Source of the DNA: Apium graveolens
Lineage: Eukaryota > Streptophyta > Magnoliopsida > Apiales > Apiaceae
Length of the DNA stretch: 64,000 bases
NCBI RefSeq assembly: GCF_009905375.1
Contig: NC_133653.1
Coordinates: forward strand, 86,778,079 to 86,842,078
Reading direction: 5' to 3'
Shown here: positions 1 through 11,860 of the stretch, one piece after another
How the letters are laid out: each line of letters starts with the position of its first letter
Numbering within the stretch: the stretch's first letter is position 1
Program-made: the position numbers and the translations under genes
Notes under the pieces: model-generated
What the model saw: the letters and a program-made list of their open reading frames with translations, nothing else
What the model was told of the DNA's origin: nothing
Database searches by the model: none

Positions 1-2
1 CC

Positions 3-3000
3 ATGACACCACACACTGATAATGATGTATCTAGCATGTTAGATTCCATAGGCTATTCCTTTGATTCTACTAGTTTAGGCAGTATTAGGAGAAAAGGCCT
101 TAGGAAATAATGGAGTTTTCTTAGTGTGCCTTTATCAAGGTTTTCTCTGGGAAAATTAGTAGTTTTGATGCAATAACTCCATCTCTTGTTAATATGCTCT
201 ATATGCTGGTTTCTGATAGGTACTTTAAATTTAGCAATTATGTTATGCTAGAATTGGGTACTAGGTTAGGTAACAAGGCTAATAGACCTCATAACATCTA
301 CTATGCTAGATTCTTTATGTTATTGGCTAACCATGTTGCTGAAGGTTTGGTCATAACTAATGAGAGTAATAAACTCAAATGTTGGGCACAAGAGAAGAGG
401 GTCCTTGCAGACCTTTTGAGAATTAACCTCAACAGTCAGGTGCAATTGGTATACTTACCAATCATGAATGCACCTCAGGTAAGTGAGGTAAATACTTCTT
501 CAACTCTTACCTCTTCCAACCCCATTACTTCTTTGCCTTCAAGTGTGGCCATGGGATCTGTGTCAATGCCCCAACAGATTCCTACCAAGGCCACCAAACC
601 TAAAGTTTAAAAACCCAAGTCAAAGAAAGCCACCTCTGTTGTCTCTCAAAAGACAACAGTTGTAACACCTACCATGAACCTTGAGGGGAGTGTACAGGGT
701 GTTAGTGGTGAGGGGAGGGGTGAACATCAAGAAAACCCCCAGAATAAGGTAGGAGAGGTGAGTGGTACCCAAGCTAGCCAAGCCACAGTTTCTCAAAAGA
801 CTGTGGTGGTTGAAAAGGATTCAAACTCATCCCTAGTTGCATCCTCCCAAAAGGGTGCAGCTATTGAAAATAGTCCCCAACCAGGGACACAGAACAAAAG
901 AGGGAGGGACACTGAAGCCACACACTCACCTATAAAAGCCTTCACAAGAAGAAAGAGGGTTAAAACCCTAGTTTTCACACTGGGTGCACACACTGCACAT
1001 ATACAACCACCTGTATCCATGCCTTCTCAAATTCAGCTTGATGTGACTGCAACAAATGTGGAGTCACAGCCCCATTATCTCAAAACTGACACACATCAAT
1101 CACCAAATTCTCCATCACCATCTTTGGATGTGGGCATGATATTCACATCAATTCCTGATTCTCCCTCTTTACAACTCAGGGAGGATCCCCACTCAAATAC
1201 TGGTGATCATCATCTTTTAGATGATTTATTGGATCATCAACCAATTCTTTCAGACTTAGTTGAAGAATCTGTGTCACCTAAATTAAAATCAATCCACACA
1301 GATTCAACAATTATGTCACTTTCAATTTCTACTTCTTTTCCTTCTTCAACGAATATTCCTCATCCGTTGACAAGTGGTTGTTCTTCAACGGATAAGCTTA
1401 ACAGCAATTATCCGTTGATATCATCAGTTTCAACTTCAACGGATATTCCCTATCCGTTGATGGTCTCTATACAAACAACTGAATTAATTCCAAGTGTAGA
1501 AGACATGGTTACTGTACAATCACTTCTAGGATTGAGGGAAGGGAGTGAAAACTTGAGTGAGAGGCTGGGTTGCTCCCAGGCAAAAGGAGAGCTTGAGAGT
1601 CTACATATGCATGCTATTTCTTCCAGCATGGCAAAAGAAAGTGAGAGGAGTACCACCTTAGTAGGTGAAGGTGAGGGTGTGAGGAGTGTGAGCCAGGGGG
1701 AGCCCCTGATGCAAGAAAATAGAGAAATTGAGAGAAAAGCAGGTACGGGAGGTATAAGGGTGGATCCAGCCATTGCTAGTGAGTCAATGATTGTGGATGA
1801 TGCTGAAAAGGAAAGACAATTTCAGCAACATTACAAAGCTGTAATTGATAACATTTCCTTGGATGCTGACACTTTTACTCATCCTGTGTCAGCCTATCAA
1901 CTGTTGGCTATTCAGGACAATGAGGAGGCAGAAAAGACTTTAAATATAGTACATACTTCAGAATCTCTATAAAGGGATAAAGCTGTTGTCAATAGGATGC
2001 CTTCTACAGCTGGTGAGCCATCTGAAGAATTTGGAGTAAATTCTAATGATGATGACTCTGATTCTTTTGATGGAAGCATGAACTTAGGGGGAGATGAAGG
2101 CCCAAGTTCTATTCCAGAATTACCTGAATGGGCATTGACAAAGGAATCTACACCAGGGCATTTCAATGTATCCTTAGTCAAACAAGTCATGTCTATCCAA
2201 AAGGCCATTCAGGAAACTTCAAATGCTGGTACCAAGGCTATTCTTCAAGCCCACCTAGATTCTCTCCATCTCATGAAGCTACAACAATTAAGACAGAACC
2301 TAAGTGTGGATGAACTCAAGAAGGATATAGCTGACTTGAAGTTTTACAATTCTGAGAAGCTGGATTCAATCATGCCCTTTGGTACCATGCAGGAACTATT
2401 ACTGAGACTGAGAAGAGAATCAGATGCTGAAAAGAAGATGGCCAAATTGGAGGAAAGAGTTCAAGCCATTGAAAACTCTGTGGTCACCATTCTTCAAAAT
2501 CAACAGTCTCAGACTAGTCTTCTAATGCATTGGCTAAAGCACAGGGCTTAACCCCTCTCCTTGATGATAACAAAAAGGGGAGAATAAAGGGGAAGGGGAA
2601 GGGGAGCCATCTACACATATACAAATATCAAAAGTGCTAGTTCCAGCCATCACTACTTCTCCAACACTTCAAATCAAAGGAAAGCTTGATGGAATTGATC
2701 TAATCCAGCTAGCAGCAGCTGAGATGAATATGAAAGAGCAAAGGAGAAGAATTGATGAAAGGATGCAACAAGTGTTTGGCTCTTCAACTACAAAATCCTT
2801 ATATGTGAAACATAGCACAAAAGTTGAGCCAATCATTATGGAGCACAAGCCAGTAAGGAGGAATAAGGTTGGAGAAACTTCTTTCAGGAACCTGAAGCCC
2901 ATAGTACTCAAGCCAACCACTAGATTCAACAAGGACTCTACAAAGAACCCTCTAAGCTTTGCTCAACTAAAAGAAGTGGATTTTCCTTTTCCAAAGCCTG

Positions 3001-4248
3001 ATGAAGACAAAGTTTTGGGTGGTAACATCATAAAGCACAAGGAGACCAAGGATGTAGTGGAAAGAATGAATATGGCTATCATCTATAGAGAGGGAAAGAG
3101 TATCTGTGTGATACAAGGACATCCCAAATTCTCAATAGCCAAGAGGGAAGAGACCAAAAGGCTAAAGGAAGAAGCTAAAAAGCTGAAGTCTGACAAAAGT
3201 GCACAAGCAAAGCTTGAAAAACAGCTAAAGTCTAGTCAAATTGAAGAAAAGAAGAAAATTGAAGACAAGAGTGAAAGAGATAAGACTGAAAGCATAAATA
3301 TGGATATGGGGAATATGATTGGTGAGAGTGTGGAGGAAAGGAGTGAGGAAAAAGGAATGGCAGAAAGGGAACAGAAAGAAGGTCAAGGCAAAAAGGAAGA
3401 GTGAAGATGACACTGAGGAAACCCAATCAAAATCTAAACCACTACCTTCTATTCCTGAACCTGTTGTGGCTGATCCCGGTATAAACATTCATGGTGAAAC
3501 AATCATCCCTAAAGAGGAACCTATTGATTGGGACACCATCAAATTGCCTACCTTCCTAACTACCTCTCCACCACCAAAGAAACTGAAAAGAAAATCCAAA
3601 TCAACACCTCCCCTAACCTCAAGTAAATTCACTCAGAAACATAAACCTAAGCCTAAGCCACAAGCCTCAAAGGATGATTATGTTCACATTTGTGACATAA
3701 AAGAACATACAGATATTGAACTCTTCCTGGATGAGCTGGATGAAGTAAGGGGAATAAGTGCCTATAGACAGCTACCAGAAAGGCTAGGGTTCAAATATAA
3801 AGGAAATGTGGAAAGGACTTGGCCTCTTCAAAGAATTCTAAATGAGGGCTATTCTACCTTGGTTAGAGTCTACTCAGCTATCAAAAGGGATACTGGCTTT
3901 ACCAGGACTGCCAAAACTGAGATTCTCAAAAAGATTGCCATCATAAGAAAGAATTGGTGGGAGTCAAATTCCTTGCCTAGAACATTACTCATCCCTGAGC
4001 ATGGAATCACAATTCATAAATCACCTCATTGGTTGATGGAGTTCAAAGATAACAAAGGAGTCAGAAGATTTTTCAGAATTGAAGACCAGCTTAAAATTGC
4101 CAGTAATGAAACTCTCAAGGACATGCAATCTAAGTTGGACATCAGTGAAGAAGATGAAGATGACTTCTACAGACAACTCCAACTTCAAGTAGAGGAAAAT
4201 GACAGGAGGCTAGGGAAGAAAATAAGAGAACAAAGGAAAAGAAAATGA
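3..4248 (+). pseudogene. Sirevirus-like accessory ORF (post-pol), broken
   Basis: The reading is open from base 3 (already inside the gene) but is broken by a stop at 108-110 and a frame change before 194. Further stops follow at 608-610, 1970-1972 and 2549-2551, with frame changes at about 2551-2634 and 3319-3404. Segments 194-610, 674-1972 and 1997-2551 lie in one frame, so most breaks are single substitutions. The N-terminal part has YYARFFMLLANH, matching YYARFLMLIADH in the intact accessory ORF at 41839-45222. The middle is Ser/Thr/Pro-rich and low in complexity. Residues encoded at about 2160-2540 and 3130-3400 look like coiled coil (Lys/Glu-rich). The C-terminal block at about 3660-4240 is charged and well ordered. 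Function is unknown. No signal peptide or clear membrane segment is visible, so an envelope role is not supported by what I see. Confidence 0.7.
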
Positions 4249-4436
4249 TTTGCTCAGACTAAAGGAGCACCCTTGGAAATACAGCAAATCTTCAATTTTA
4301 TCTCAATACATACACTTTTGCAGCACTTTTGAATTTCTACTTGATTTCAGCTCATATATTTGTTAAGTGTTTTGTTATCATCAAGTTAACCCTGAATTTA
4401 TGCCTACAATTCTAGTAGACATAAAAAAGGGGAGAT

Positions 4437-4740
4437 TTTTAGGAATATGTGTATTAGTTTGATGATAAGTTAAACAAAACACTTAAGTAGAAATCTAGTA
4501 TTTGTAGCCTCAACGGATAAGACCATCTTGTCTATCCGTTGATGGAGTAGCTTTACTTAGAAATAAGTCTAGTATTGTAGCACATTTCAGTCTCTGCATT
4601 TAAGTTATAATTCTTAGAAGTTATGGGAAATTATAAGTCATGTTGACTACTAGTGGATATGCAAATAGGAGGGCTAATTGTAAATATTTCATGCCTTGTA
4701 ATCAACTCCGCCTATATATATCATCTACAAAGTTCTTCAA
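4437..4740 (+). repeat. 3' LTR fragment of the copia element at 1-4740
   Basis: The fragment follows a purine-rich tract ending in ggggagat. The expected TG start is damaged (tttttaggaata). It carries a TATA-like tract (cctatatata, 4711-4720) and the paired motif tcaacggataag (4510-4521) with ctatccgttgatgg (4532-4545). The LTR is incomplete at its right end, with no PBS-side sequence or second copy in the window. Confidence 0.6.
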
Positions 4741-5131
4741 ATGCCGCATCAAATGACTTCTATTTCTAATAACTGAGAGTTTAAAATAGCTGATGCTACT
4801 TCATATTTTGCATGATATGTTACCAATTATAACTAACATTCTCCAAGCAAACACCGCAACTACGAACATGATTTAATTAACAAACCAGGTGGCTATAACT
4901 CCCCAAATCCATCTCTTCACACAGGCCAACAATTCACTTTTTGTTGCCCCCCCCCCTCAAAGATTACAAAATTGAACACCTTTGAAAAATCCTCTTCTCT
5001 ACACTTGCAACTAAGATAACTTTGCATACTCCACAGCTTAGTCTCTTTTATGTAATTACGCAAAGAACATTTCATTAACTCACCTCTATGTTCACTGCTG
5101 TTTTAGTAATACAACTTGTGCTAAATGAATA
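4741..5131. other. intergenic, 3' side of the mTERF gene
   Basis: No coding capacity or repeat structure was recognised. A run of ten C at about 4947-4956 is the only notable low-complexity tract. This is the 3' flank of the minus-strand mTERF gene. Confidence 0.5.
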
Positions 5132-6352
5132 TCATAATTGTGTCAAACTTAGCTGTCCCGTCTGCTTGAAAGTGTATACATCAAATCTCAATTTCCCTTG
5201 GTATGCCTCGATCACCTCAGGAACTTCATCCTTGTATGCAGTTACGAAGTCTTCAAAGAAGATTTTATCAGTCTTCACTAATATACTCAATAAATTATAG
5301 CTCTCACTAGTGACGTTTTTCAAGACCAAAACTTGCAGAACCGAACACCTTGGAATTATCCTCTTCTCTAAACTATAGGAAAGAACAGCTGGATAAGTTG
5401 ACAACCTGAATAATGTCCACCGTAATTTCTTCAAAAAGAACTCCATCTTTAATTTGATACTTTTATCAGTGTAACACATGACAAGTGGTAGCTTCTTGAA
5501 CATGGAAAAAATCTCAGAATTGGAGAAACTGAAGCTTCTAAACAACTCCCATCTAGATTCCCAAGTTGAGTCAGAGACAAAACACAACACATGTATAGCA
5601 TGGCAAAAATATGAAGACTTGAGATCAAAACCCATGTCCGTAAGCTTCAACACAAAATTACAAAATTTGCCATGTGCCGTACCTAATACCACACTGTAAC
5701 TTCTTAAGAGTTTTAAAATATGGGAATGGGGCACACCGAGAGTCGAGAGAAACTGAGTATTTAACAACAAAGTATTGGGAAGGTCGTGACTTATAATATA
5801 AGGATTGTATCTAAGGACGGAAACTGTTTTTGGGTAAGAGCCCGTGACAGAGTTGAGCACATTGAGAGAGGGTATGAGGTGGTTGTCCAGACTTCTAATG
5901 AGAAGAATCGGGTTTTTTGTGATAATAGCAACAACATCAGCCTGAGATTGGGAAATAGAAAGCAAGAAATCGAGCTTTGGCTTTAAGATAGTTCGGGAAT
6001 GATAATTAATAAGAATGTGGGGATAAGTAGAAATGATTTTGGCAAGATTAGGCTTAGGGAATCCAAAGGATTGGAAGAGGTCGACAACGAAGATGGGTGT
6101 TTGATCCGAGGAATTAAAATCAACACATTTACAAACACGAATAAGGGAAATTCCAGATAAGCCACATTTGTTCTTTAGAAATGAAATCTTGAAATCTGAA
6201 GAATCTACGTTGGTGGGTATGATTGTTTTGGTTCTATAACAACCAATAATGGGTGGTGTTGAACAAATATTGCGGAAAGTTAGATGCTTGGTAACTAGAG
6301 TTAAAGATTGACATTTATACAAATAAACAAGCATCATCATGATTGTGTGCAT
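5132..6352 (-). CDS. mTERF-family organelle transcription/RNA factor
   Basis: The gene is a single uninterrupted exon of 406 codons. The reading frame extends 24 bases further upstream only through a TTG, so I place the start at the ATG at 6352-6350 (MHTIMMM...). Plant mTERF proteins are nuclear-encoded helical-repeat proteins that bind nucleic acid in mitochondria or chloroplasts. The repeat signature is visible: blocks such as LFQSFGFPKPNLAKIISTYP, then LLSISQSQADVVAIITKNP, then further copies of about 30-35 residues with Pro before the next helix. The length and intronless form fit the large plant clade that often forms tandem clusters. The basic, hydroxyl-rich N-terminus suits an organelle transit peptide, but the target organelle cannot be read from this. 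Two decayed relatives lie nearby (7955-8215, 13613-14440). A TATA-like tract lies about 200 bases upstream (minus strand, about 6556-6545). Confidence 0.85.
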   Translation of the reverse strand: MHTIMMMLVYLYKCQSLTLVTKHLTFRNICSTPPIIGCYRTKTIIPTNVDSSDFKISFLKNKCGLSGISLIRVCKCVDFNSSDQTPIFVVDLFQSFGFPKPNLAKIISTYPHILINYHSRTILKPKLDFLLSISQSQADVVAIITKNPILLIRSLDNHLIPSLNVLNSVTGSYPKTVSVLRYNPYIISHDLPNTLLLNTQFLSTLGVPHSHILKLLRSYSVVLGTAHGKFCNFVLKLTDMGFDLKSSYFCHAIHVLCFVSDSTWESRWELFRSFSFSNSEIFSMFKKLPLVMCYTDKSIKLKMEFFLKKLRWTLFRLSTYPAVLSYSLEKRIIPRCSVLQVLVLKNVTSESYNLLSILVKTDKIFFEDFVTAYKDEVPEVIEAYQGKLRFDVYTFKQTGQLSLTQL

Positions 6353-7954
6353 AAAATTCAGATCAGTGTATAGCAAGAGAAGAAAGAACTTACAATTTCA
6401 TATTTGAATATAAATTGATGTGCTGAGACTTGAGAATGCAATTACTCAGTCTTCATCTTCAATTAGGGCTTGTAAACCTCTTATATTCGATCCGACCCAT
6501 TGGACCCGTATGTTTCCCAAAAATTGACACATAGATTATTTTTTATTATATAATACAAAAGTAGCCAATTATGTAAATTTGGTCTATTTTGGTCCTTCCA
6601 ATTTTCCGTTTCAGATTGCGTATTACACAAATCAGCCCCTTTATGCAAAAATTAATATTACCAAATTTTTATTCATATATCCTCTCAGAGAATGTCTCAA
6701 TGGGAATTCGTATCATTAAACACTATTATACCGAATGCATATTAGGATTTCTTTGATTAAATTTATAATAATACTTTCACTTGCATATCCACCTTATTAG
6801 AGTGTTCACCAATTTTTTTATTTTTAACTTCTTATTTTGTGTTATTTTTGGACCGAAAATATCAATTAATATTATGTTTTAAACACATATTTTTAAATTA
6901 ATATTTTAAATTTAAGTATGTATCATAATTTAACATTTTATTTTTTTAGGTTTCAATAATTCCCTTTTTGTTGTTTAGAAATATTAAAAAGTTGAATAAA
7001 GATATATTCATTTCAACAATTTTTAACATTTTAGGATTTACCAAACACTTTTGAGTTTTAAAAATATTTTAAAAAATAAAATAAAAGATACACTGATTTA
7101 GCATTTAGGTTTAGAGTTTAGGCCCTAAACTATAGACCCTAAACCGTAATTTATTTTAGGGCCTAAACCCTTGAAACCAAACTTTAATTTATTTCTTGGA
7201 TCCTAATTGAATAAGTTTAAATTTTTTAGGCTTTAATAATCTCTTTTAGATTTTATAAGTATTAAAAAATTAAATAAAAGGCACGACGATTTAGGATTTA
7301 AGATTTACGGTTTCTATTTCCAAATTCTGAATTATATTTTTTGAAACAAAGAATTAAATAAAAATCTTACGCATTACACTACTGAAGAATGCGTGTTAAT
7401 ATTTACTGGCATGTGTGTAACCATCTCCATGACTATATTCCCTTTACACATGCATATTCAATTTTAATTTTTTTACCAACAGTGAATGCATAATTTAGCT
7501 GTCAAAATTGGCCAACTCCACAAGATCGGCTATATTTGTTAATTTTGTTGGAAAACAGTATACTTTTGTTTAAATATTTTTAAATTCGATTATGTGTGAG
7601 TTAGTTTTTCAGTTATCTCGACATATATTAAAATCAAGCCAAACGTGATTTATTTGCCCAATACATCTGCAGACTGTAGTTTATTTTCCCAAACACAATT
7701 CATGGAGTTAAAAAGAAACTTAGAGTATTGCTTTGATTCGAGATATGATTACAAAACAATTCATGAGCACGCTCTTTAAACAATTCATGGGTACGCTCTA
7801 TTACAATAGAAAAACCGAGAACAACTCAAAAGTAATGATTTTTATATCGTGAGGAATCATCAAACGGTTAAAAAGTCTAACAGTAGAGCTAAATTAGTTA
7901 TAGATTTTATTTAGACTTTACCTTCCAATTTTCATATTGTATTCATAAAATCTT
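6353..7954. other. AT-rich upstream/intergenic region of the mTERF gene
   Basis: No ORF or transposon structure was recognised. It contains the likely promoter of the mTERF gene (right of 6352) and a short patch with telomere-like CCCTAAA/TTTAGGG motifs at 7101-7170. Confidence 0.45.
7101..7170. repeat. telomere-like (CCCTAAA)n degenerate patch
   Basis: The patch has ccctaaac at 7123-7130, ccctaaacc at about 7137-7145 and ttttagggcctaaaccc at 7154-7170, plus variant ttaggtttagag. These match the plant telomere unit TTTAGGG and the 'telo-box', but in mixed orientation and degenerate. Either a small interstitial relic or chance in AT-rich DNA is possible. Confidence 0.4.
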
Positions 7955-8215
7955 AGATTTCCTCCTTATGCATCCTGTACTTGAGGAACTTCACACTTCA
8001 CCTTTATGGGCGCCTTATGTTCAACTACAAAAATGATTATGAAGAATTTCGTTTCGCCTGCAACATTCTTAGTAGCACAAAGCTTTCAAAGTTTTTGAAA
8101 CCCAACACCTCGGACTACTAGTTTTTAGGTTATAAGCAACAATAAATAAACAAGATAACTTGGCAAGTTGGTATGATCCATAACCTAGATGAAATCAACT
8201 GTTATTTTTTTTAAA
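7955..8215 (-). pseudogene. mTERF pseudogene, C-terminal scrap
   Basis: Nucleotide similarity to the C-terminal part of the intact mTERF gene (its 5178-5405) is visible by eye. Shared stretches include the aggaacttc block and the cacctcgga/caccttgga block followed by gataacttggcaagttg versus gctggataagttgacaa. No open frame of useful length survives. The N-terminal part is missing. To the right lies the truncated copia remnant beginning near 8300. Confidence 0.55.
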
Positions 8216-8460
8216 CAACATCATTTCATCAATCTTCTATTCGGTGTTCCATGCGATTAAGCATTGCAACATAGCAGGCGCTAAAACCAAATAGAGAGGT
8301 AATAAAAAAAGGCTATTGGATGTAGATGGGTATATAAAGTTAAATATCATGTTAATGGTCAAATAGAGAGGTATAAAGCCAGACTTGTGGCTAAAGGATA
8401 TACTCAAACAGCTGGAATTGATTATCATGATACCTTTTCACCTGTAGTTAAGATGGTTAC

Positions 8461-11400
8461 TGTAATATCCGGGAAAATTATGTGAATATTTTATGTTAAA
8501 TAAATAAATATTATATGTTTTATAAGTTTAAAATGATTATTGTCATGATATTAAATATTATAACTGTTATGTGTGTTTCCGTGCAGGCCAGAAAATTTTT
8601 CGACTGATTAATAAGTGTTAAAATGTAATTATATGAATCGATCTGCAATTTGGACTCGTATTTAATTACGTCTTTATGAAGGCATCTGTTGTATCTCGTT
8701 TATGTGCTTTTGAATGTATTTTATTCGTATTCGGGTTTTTCTATTAATTTAAGTATAGTTTTGTTTTTCAAAAATAAACGGACCGGGACCCCACCGGGAC
8801 GTAAAACCCCACAAAATCTGTGTTTTTATTTTTATAAAAAATTTCGTATTTCAAATACCCAGTATTTCTGCATTTTTGAATTATTCACAATTTTTGGGGA
8901 ATTTTGACATTAATTTTGTATTTTATCGTTTTAAATTATTCCTCGTAATTATTATTTTTGGATCTAATTATTATAATTAGGGGATAAAAACACCCTTAAT
9001 TTATTTTGAAGTATAATTTCTGTAAAAATATAAATACCAGCAAATTATTTATTTTATTCAATTTTCTTATAAAAATTTCAGAAAATCATGAACAATTTTG
9101 GGGGTGAAATTTCTTTCTCCAACTTTGATCATTGTTTTTGATTGATTCTAGAAACCAAATCAGACGTTCTGCATATCAAATTAATCCTTGTTTCAAGCTC
9201 TATACGTCCATACCAATTTCAGAATCTGAGGTGATGTATATTGAAAAATTGAATTTGGGTATTCTTGTTCTTGAGAATTCGCTTTTGAATTTTAAGTGAT
9301 ACTATTCGTTAATTTTGATTAGGATTTAACTAAAACCGAGTTCTTGGTTTTATAGTTTTTTTATTCGATTTTGTGAGTTGTTTGCGAACTATTTGTATGT
9401 TCGGATCATGGCAATAGATTTCTGGGTTTGCTAGCTTTAATTTGAGCCATGTTTCGCGAAGTTTGGTTTAGGATTGATGGGAATCGAGTTTTTCTCCGGA
9501 AAACTCGAAGAAACTGCCGGCTTTAATGGCTTTTGGCCGGAGTTCAAAGTTGCAGCATCAGTTGTTGTTGTTGTTGTTGTTGTTGTTGTGCATTCTGGGC
9601 TGCTGGGTTTGTTGTATTGATTCGAGGGGAGAAAACTCATAAAAGCCCGGCTTTTTGACTCCCAGGGAACCACCGGAACTCGGCCGGAGTTGGTAAGTCA
9701 TCGGCCGGATTCTGGGAAAACCCAGAACTCCAGCGGTGTTTTTCCCCAACCCGCCTGGGTTCTTGGTGACCCGGTTGGGTCTAAAACCAACCCGGGTTTG
9801 ATCCCCCTCTTTCTGAAAATCTATTCTAAAAAGTGTTTTTGGAATTTTCTTTTTATTTTTAATTTAGAAATTCAATTTTAGTTTTAAAAATCATTTATTT
9901 GATTTCCAAAAATCATTTATTTATTATTTTTAAATTCTAAAAATTATTTCTTAATTATTTTAAATTCCTAAAATTATTTTTTTTAATTATTTTTAAAAAT
10001 TTAATTTGATTTAATTATTTATGATTTATTTTTAGTTAATTATTTATGAATTTAATTAATTGATTAATTCAATTAATCAATTATTTTTATTTATAATTAG
10101 TTAAATAAAGATAAATTATTTATAATTAATTCAAATAATTCCTAAAAATTATTTTTAAACTTTTAAAAATTATATTTTGGTATTTAAAAGTTAATTAAGA
10201 TTATTATTAATTGATTTAATTCTATTTAATTCTTATTTTATTCATAATAAATAAACCGTTCGTCCGTTTAATACGAAACGAACGCGTACAGACTCAGAAA
10301 AGCATTATGCTTTCAATAAAAATACTTTTGAGACCTAATTTCTATTATATTGCAATGTAATTTGAATTGTATATCGTTCTGAGTCAGTATTTAATCGATT
10401 AACCCTGTTATTGACCCGATTCCAATTCTGAACGTACTGAGACATACCTTATGACGATCTGATTTATGTGTTACATGAAATATATGATTACGTGATATAT
10501 GAATACCATGATTATGTGCTATGTGATATGCATGCTAACTGTTTACAGTTTTAAAATGACATGTTTAGTTAAAAACAATTGGGTAGATGTCAAGACGTAT
10601 AGTTACGTCGATTGAGTTTGGTTTTGTCAATTAAATTAGTCCTTTTGTTTATAGAATCAAGTAGCAAGGAGTGCAGTCAAGTGTTAGACGAAGTTAGTAG
10701 CCAGCAGTTATAAGCAGGGTTTTAGTGAAAGGTGTTTGAGCATACCAGGCAAGTACCCCTAACTTCACTTATCATTCAAGTGACGTTTATTTCGAATTAT
10801 ATTATGTAAGTATACCCACATTCACTTATTCTTCAAGTGATTCTATTATAAATTCTATTCTCCAAGTATCTATACCTTCACTTATCGTTCAAGTGATGAT
10901 TACTCCGACTCTATTATTCCATTCCTATACTATTCTAAGTTCAGAATAGTTAAATGTTTTTACATTTCGCTACAAATTACTCTATATAGTGAAATTTTGA
11001 ATTGAGATTAGCGAATAACTAATTATTCTAGTTATTTCACCACTGGTTGTAGAGATAACTCTGGACCATGAGAAATGGGGAGTTATATTGTTAAGGATGT
11101 CGTTTGATTCGGCTCCTTTGATCAAAATGTTTTATGGATTAGATGAATGCGTAAGTGATCGGGACGGACAGTCCACCGGAGGGCTATTTTTAAGTATTAT
11201 ATGAAATATTATGACACAATTTGTGCCACATGCAGATATATTGCCTTTTTATTTGAGTACTCATGTTTTGGGGACATGTTTCTATGAATCATGACCTTGT
11301 GCTATCACACGGGCTGATGAGCATGTGATAGTACGTCCGTCGGAGTTAGATTCTAATTTAAAAATTATCGTTTATTGCTGATAGCTTGTGAAGCTTTTAT

Positions 11401-11860
11401 TATGGATCAAATATCACTGATTTTATCCTGTTAATCAATTATTATTAAAATGTGGTTTATCATTTCAAGCACACTTTATACTACTTGATGAGCATTTCTT
11501 TCGCTCATACTTGTTTATCAATCTAATCTTTCAGCTAAGCCAGAGCAAGCTTGAGTTTCAGGTTTGATCAGAAGTCAAGTGCTTGTAGATAGTTTGGTGT
11601 GTTTCCCAGGTAGACTGTTTTGGGACACTTGAATAGTGTAGAGGTTTGTAATAAAATTTGTATAATCTGTAAAACTAATTAGACTTATGGTTTGTAATAA
11701 CAGTTAGTTTATGTTAGTGTCTATTTTATACTATAACCTGTGATCGATCCAGTTGCATTCAAGGGGTCATATTTATTATATAATTCCGCTATGATTATTT
11801 TATTATGGTTTATTGGCTAGTGACCCCCAAATCTAGACCCCAGGTTTGGAGGGCGTCACA
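8461..11860 (+). mobile_element. solo LTR of a Ty3/gypsy chromovirus, 3400 bp
   Basis: The sequence starts tgtaatatccggg and ends ggagggcgtcaca, with no gag-pol and no second LTR. It is flanked by gttac (8456-8460) and gttat (11861-11865), a 5-bp target duplication with one mismatch. The start and end closely match the 5' LTR at 30083-33525, so both belong to one family. It contains a (GTT)n run and very AT-rich stretches at about 9840-10250. Solo LTRs arise by recombination between the two LTRs of a full element. Confidence 0.85.
9557..9590. repeat. (GTT)n microsatellite inside solo LTR
   Basis: About ten successive gtt units. It explains the poly-Thr/poly-Asn reading frames seen in this LTR. 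Confidence 0.85.

Larger units (their letters stand above)
1..4740 (+). mobile_element. Ty1/copia (Sirevirus-like) 3' part, decayed
   Basis: This is the 3' part of a plus-strand copia element whose gag-pol lies beyond the left edge of the window. It holds a long broken accessory ORF (3-4248), a polypurine tract (about 4423-4434, aaaaaaggggag) and the start of a 3' LTR at about 4437. An accessory ORF between pol and the 3' LTR is the hallmark of Sireviruses. The same arrangement is seen intact on the minus strand at 40217-53401, and the two ORFs share a YYARF-x-ML-x-A-x-H motif. The right edge is set where LTR-like sequence gives way to unique sequence and is accurate only to some tens of bases. 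Confidence 0.75.

Noticed and set aside
9437..9881. Small ORFs with poly-Thr/poly-Asn tracts
   Set aside because: They come from the (GTT)n run and GC-richer part of a solo LTR.
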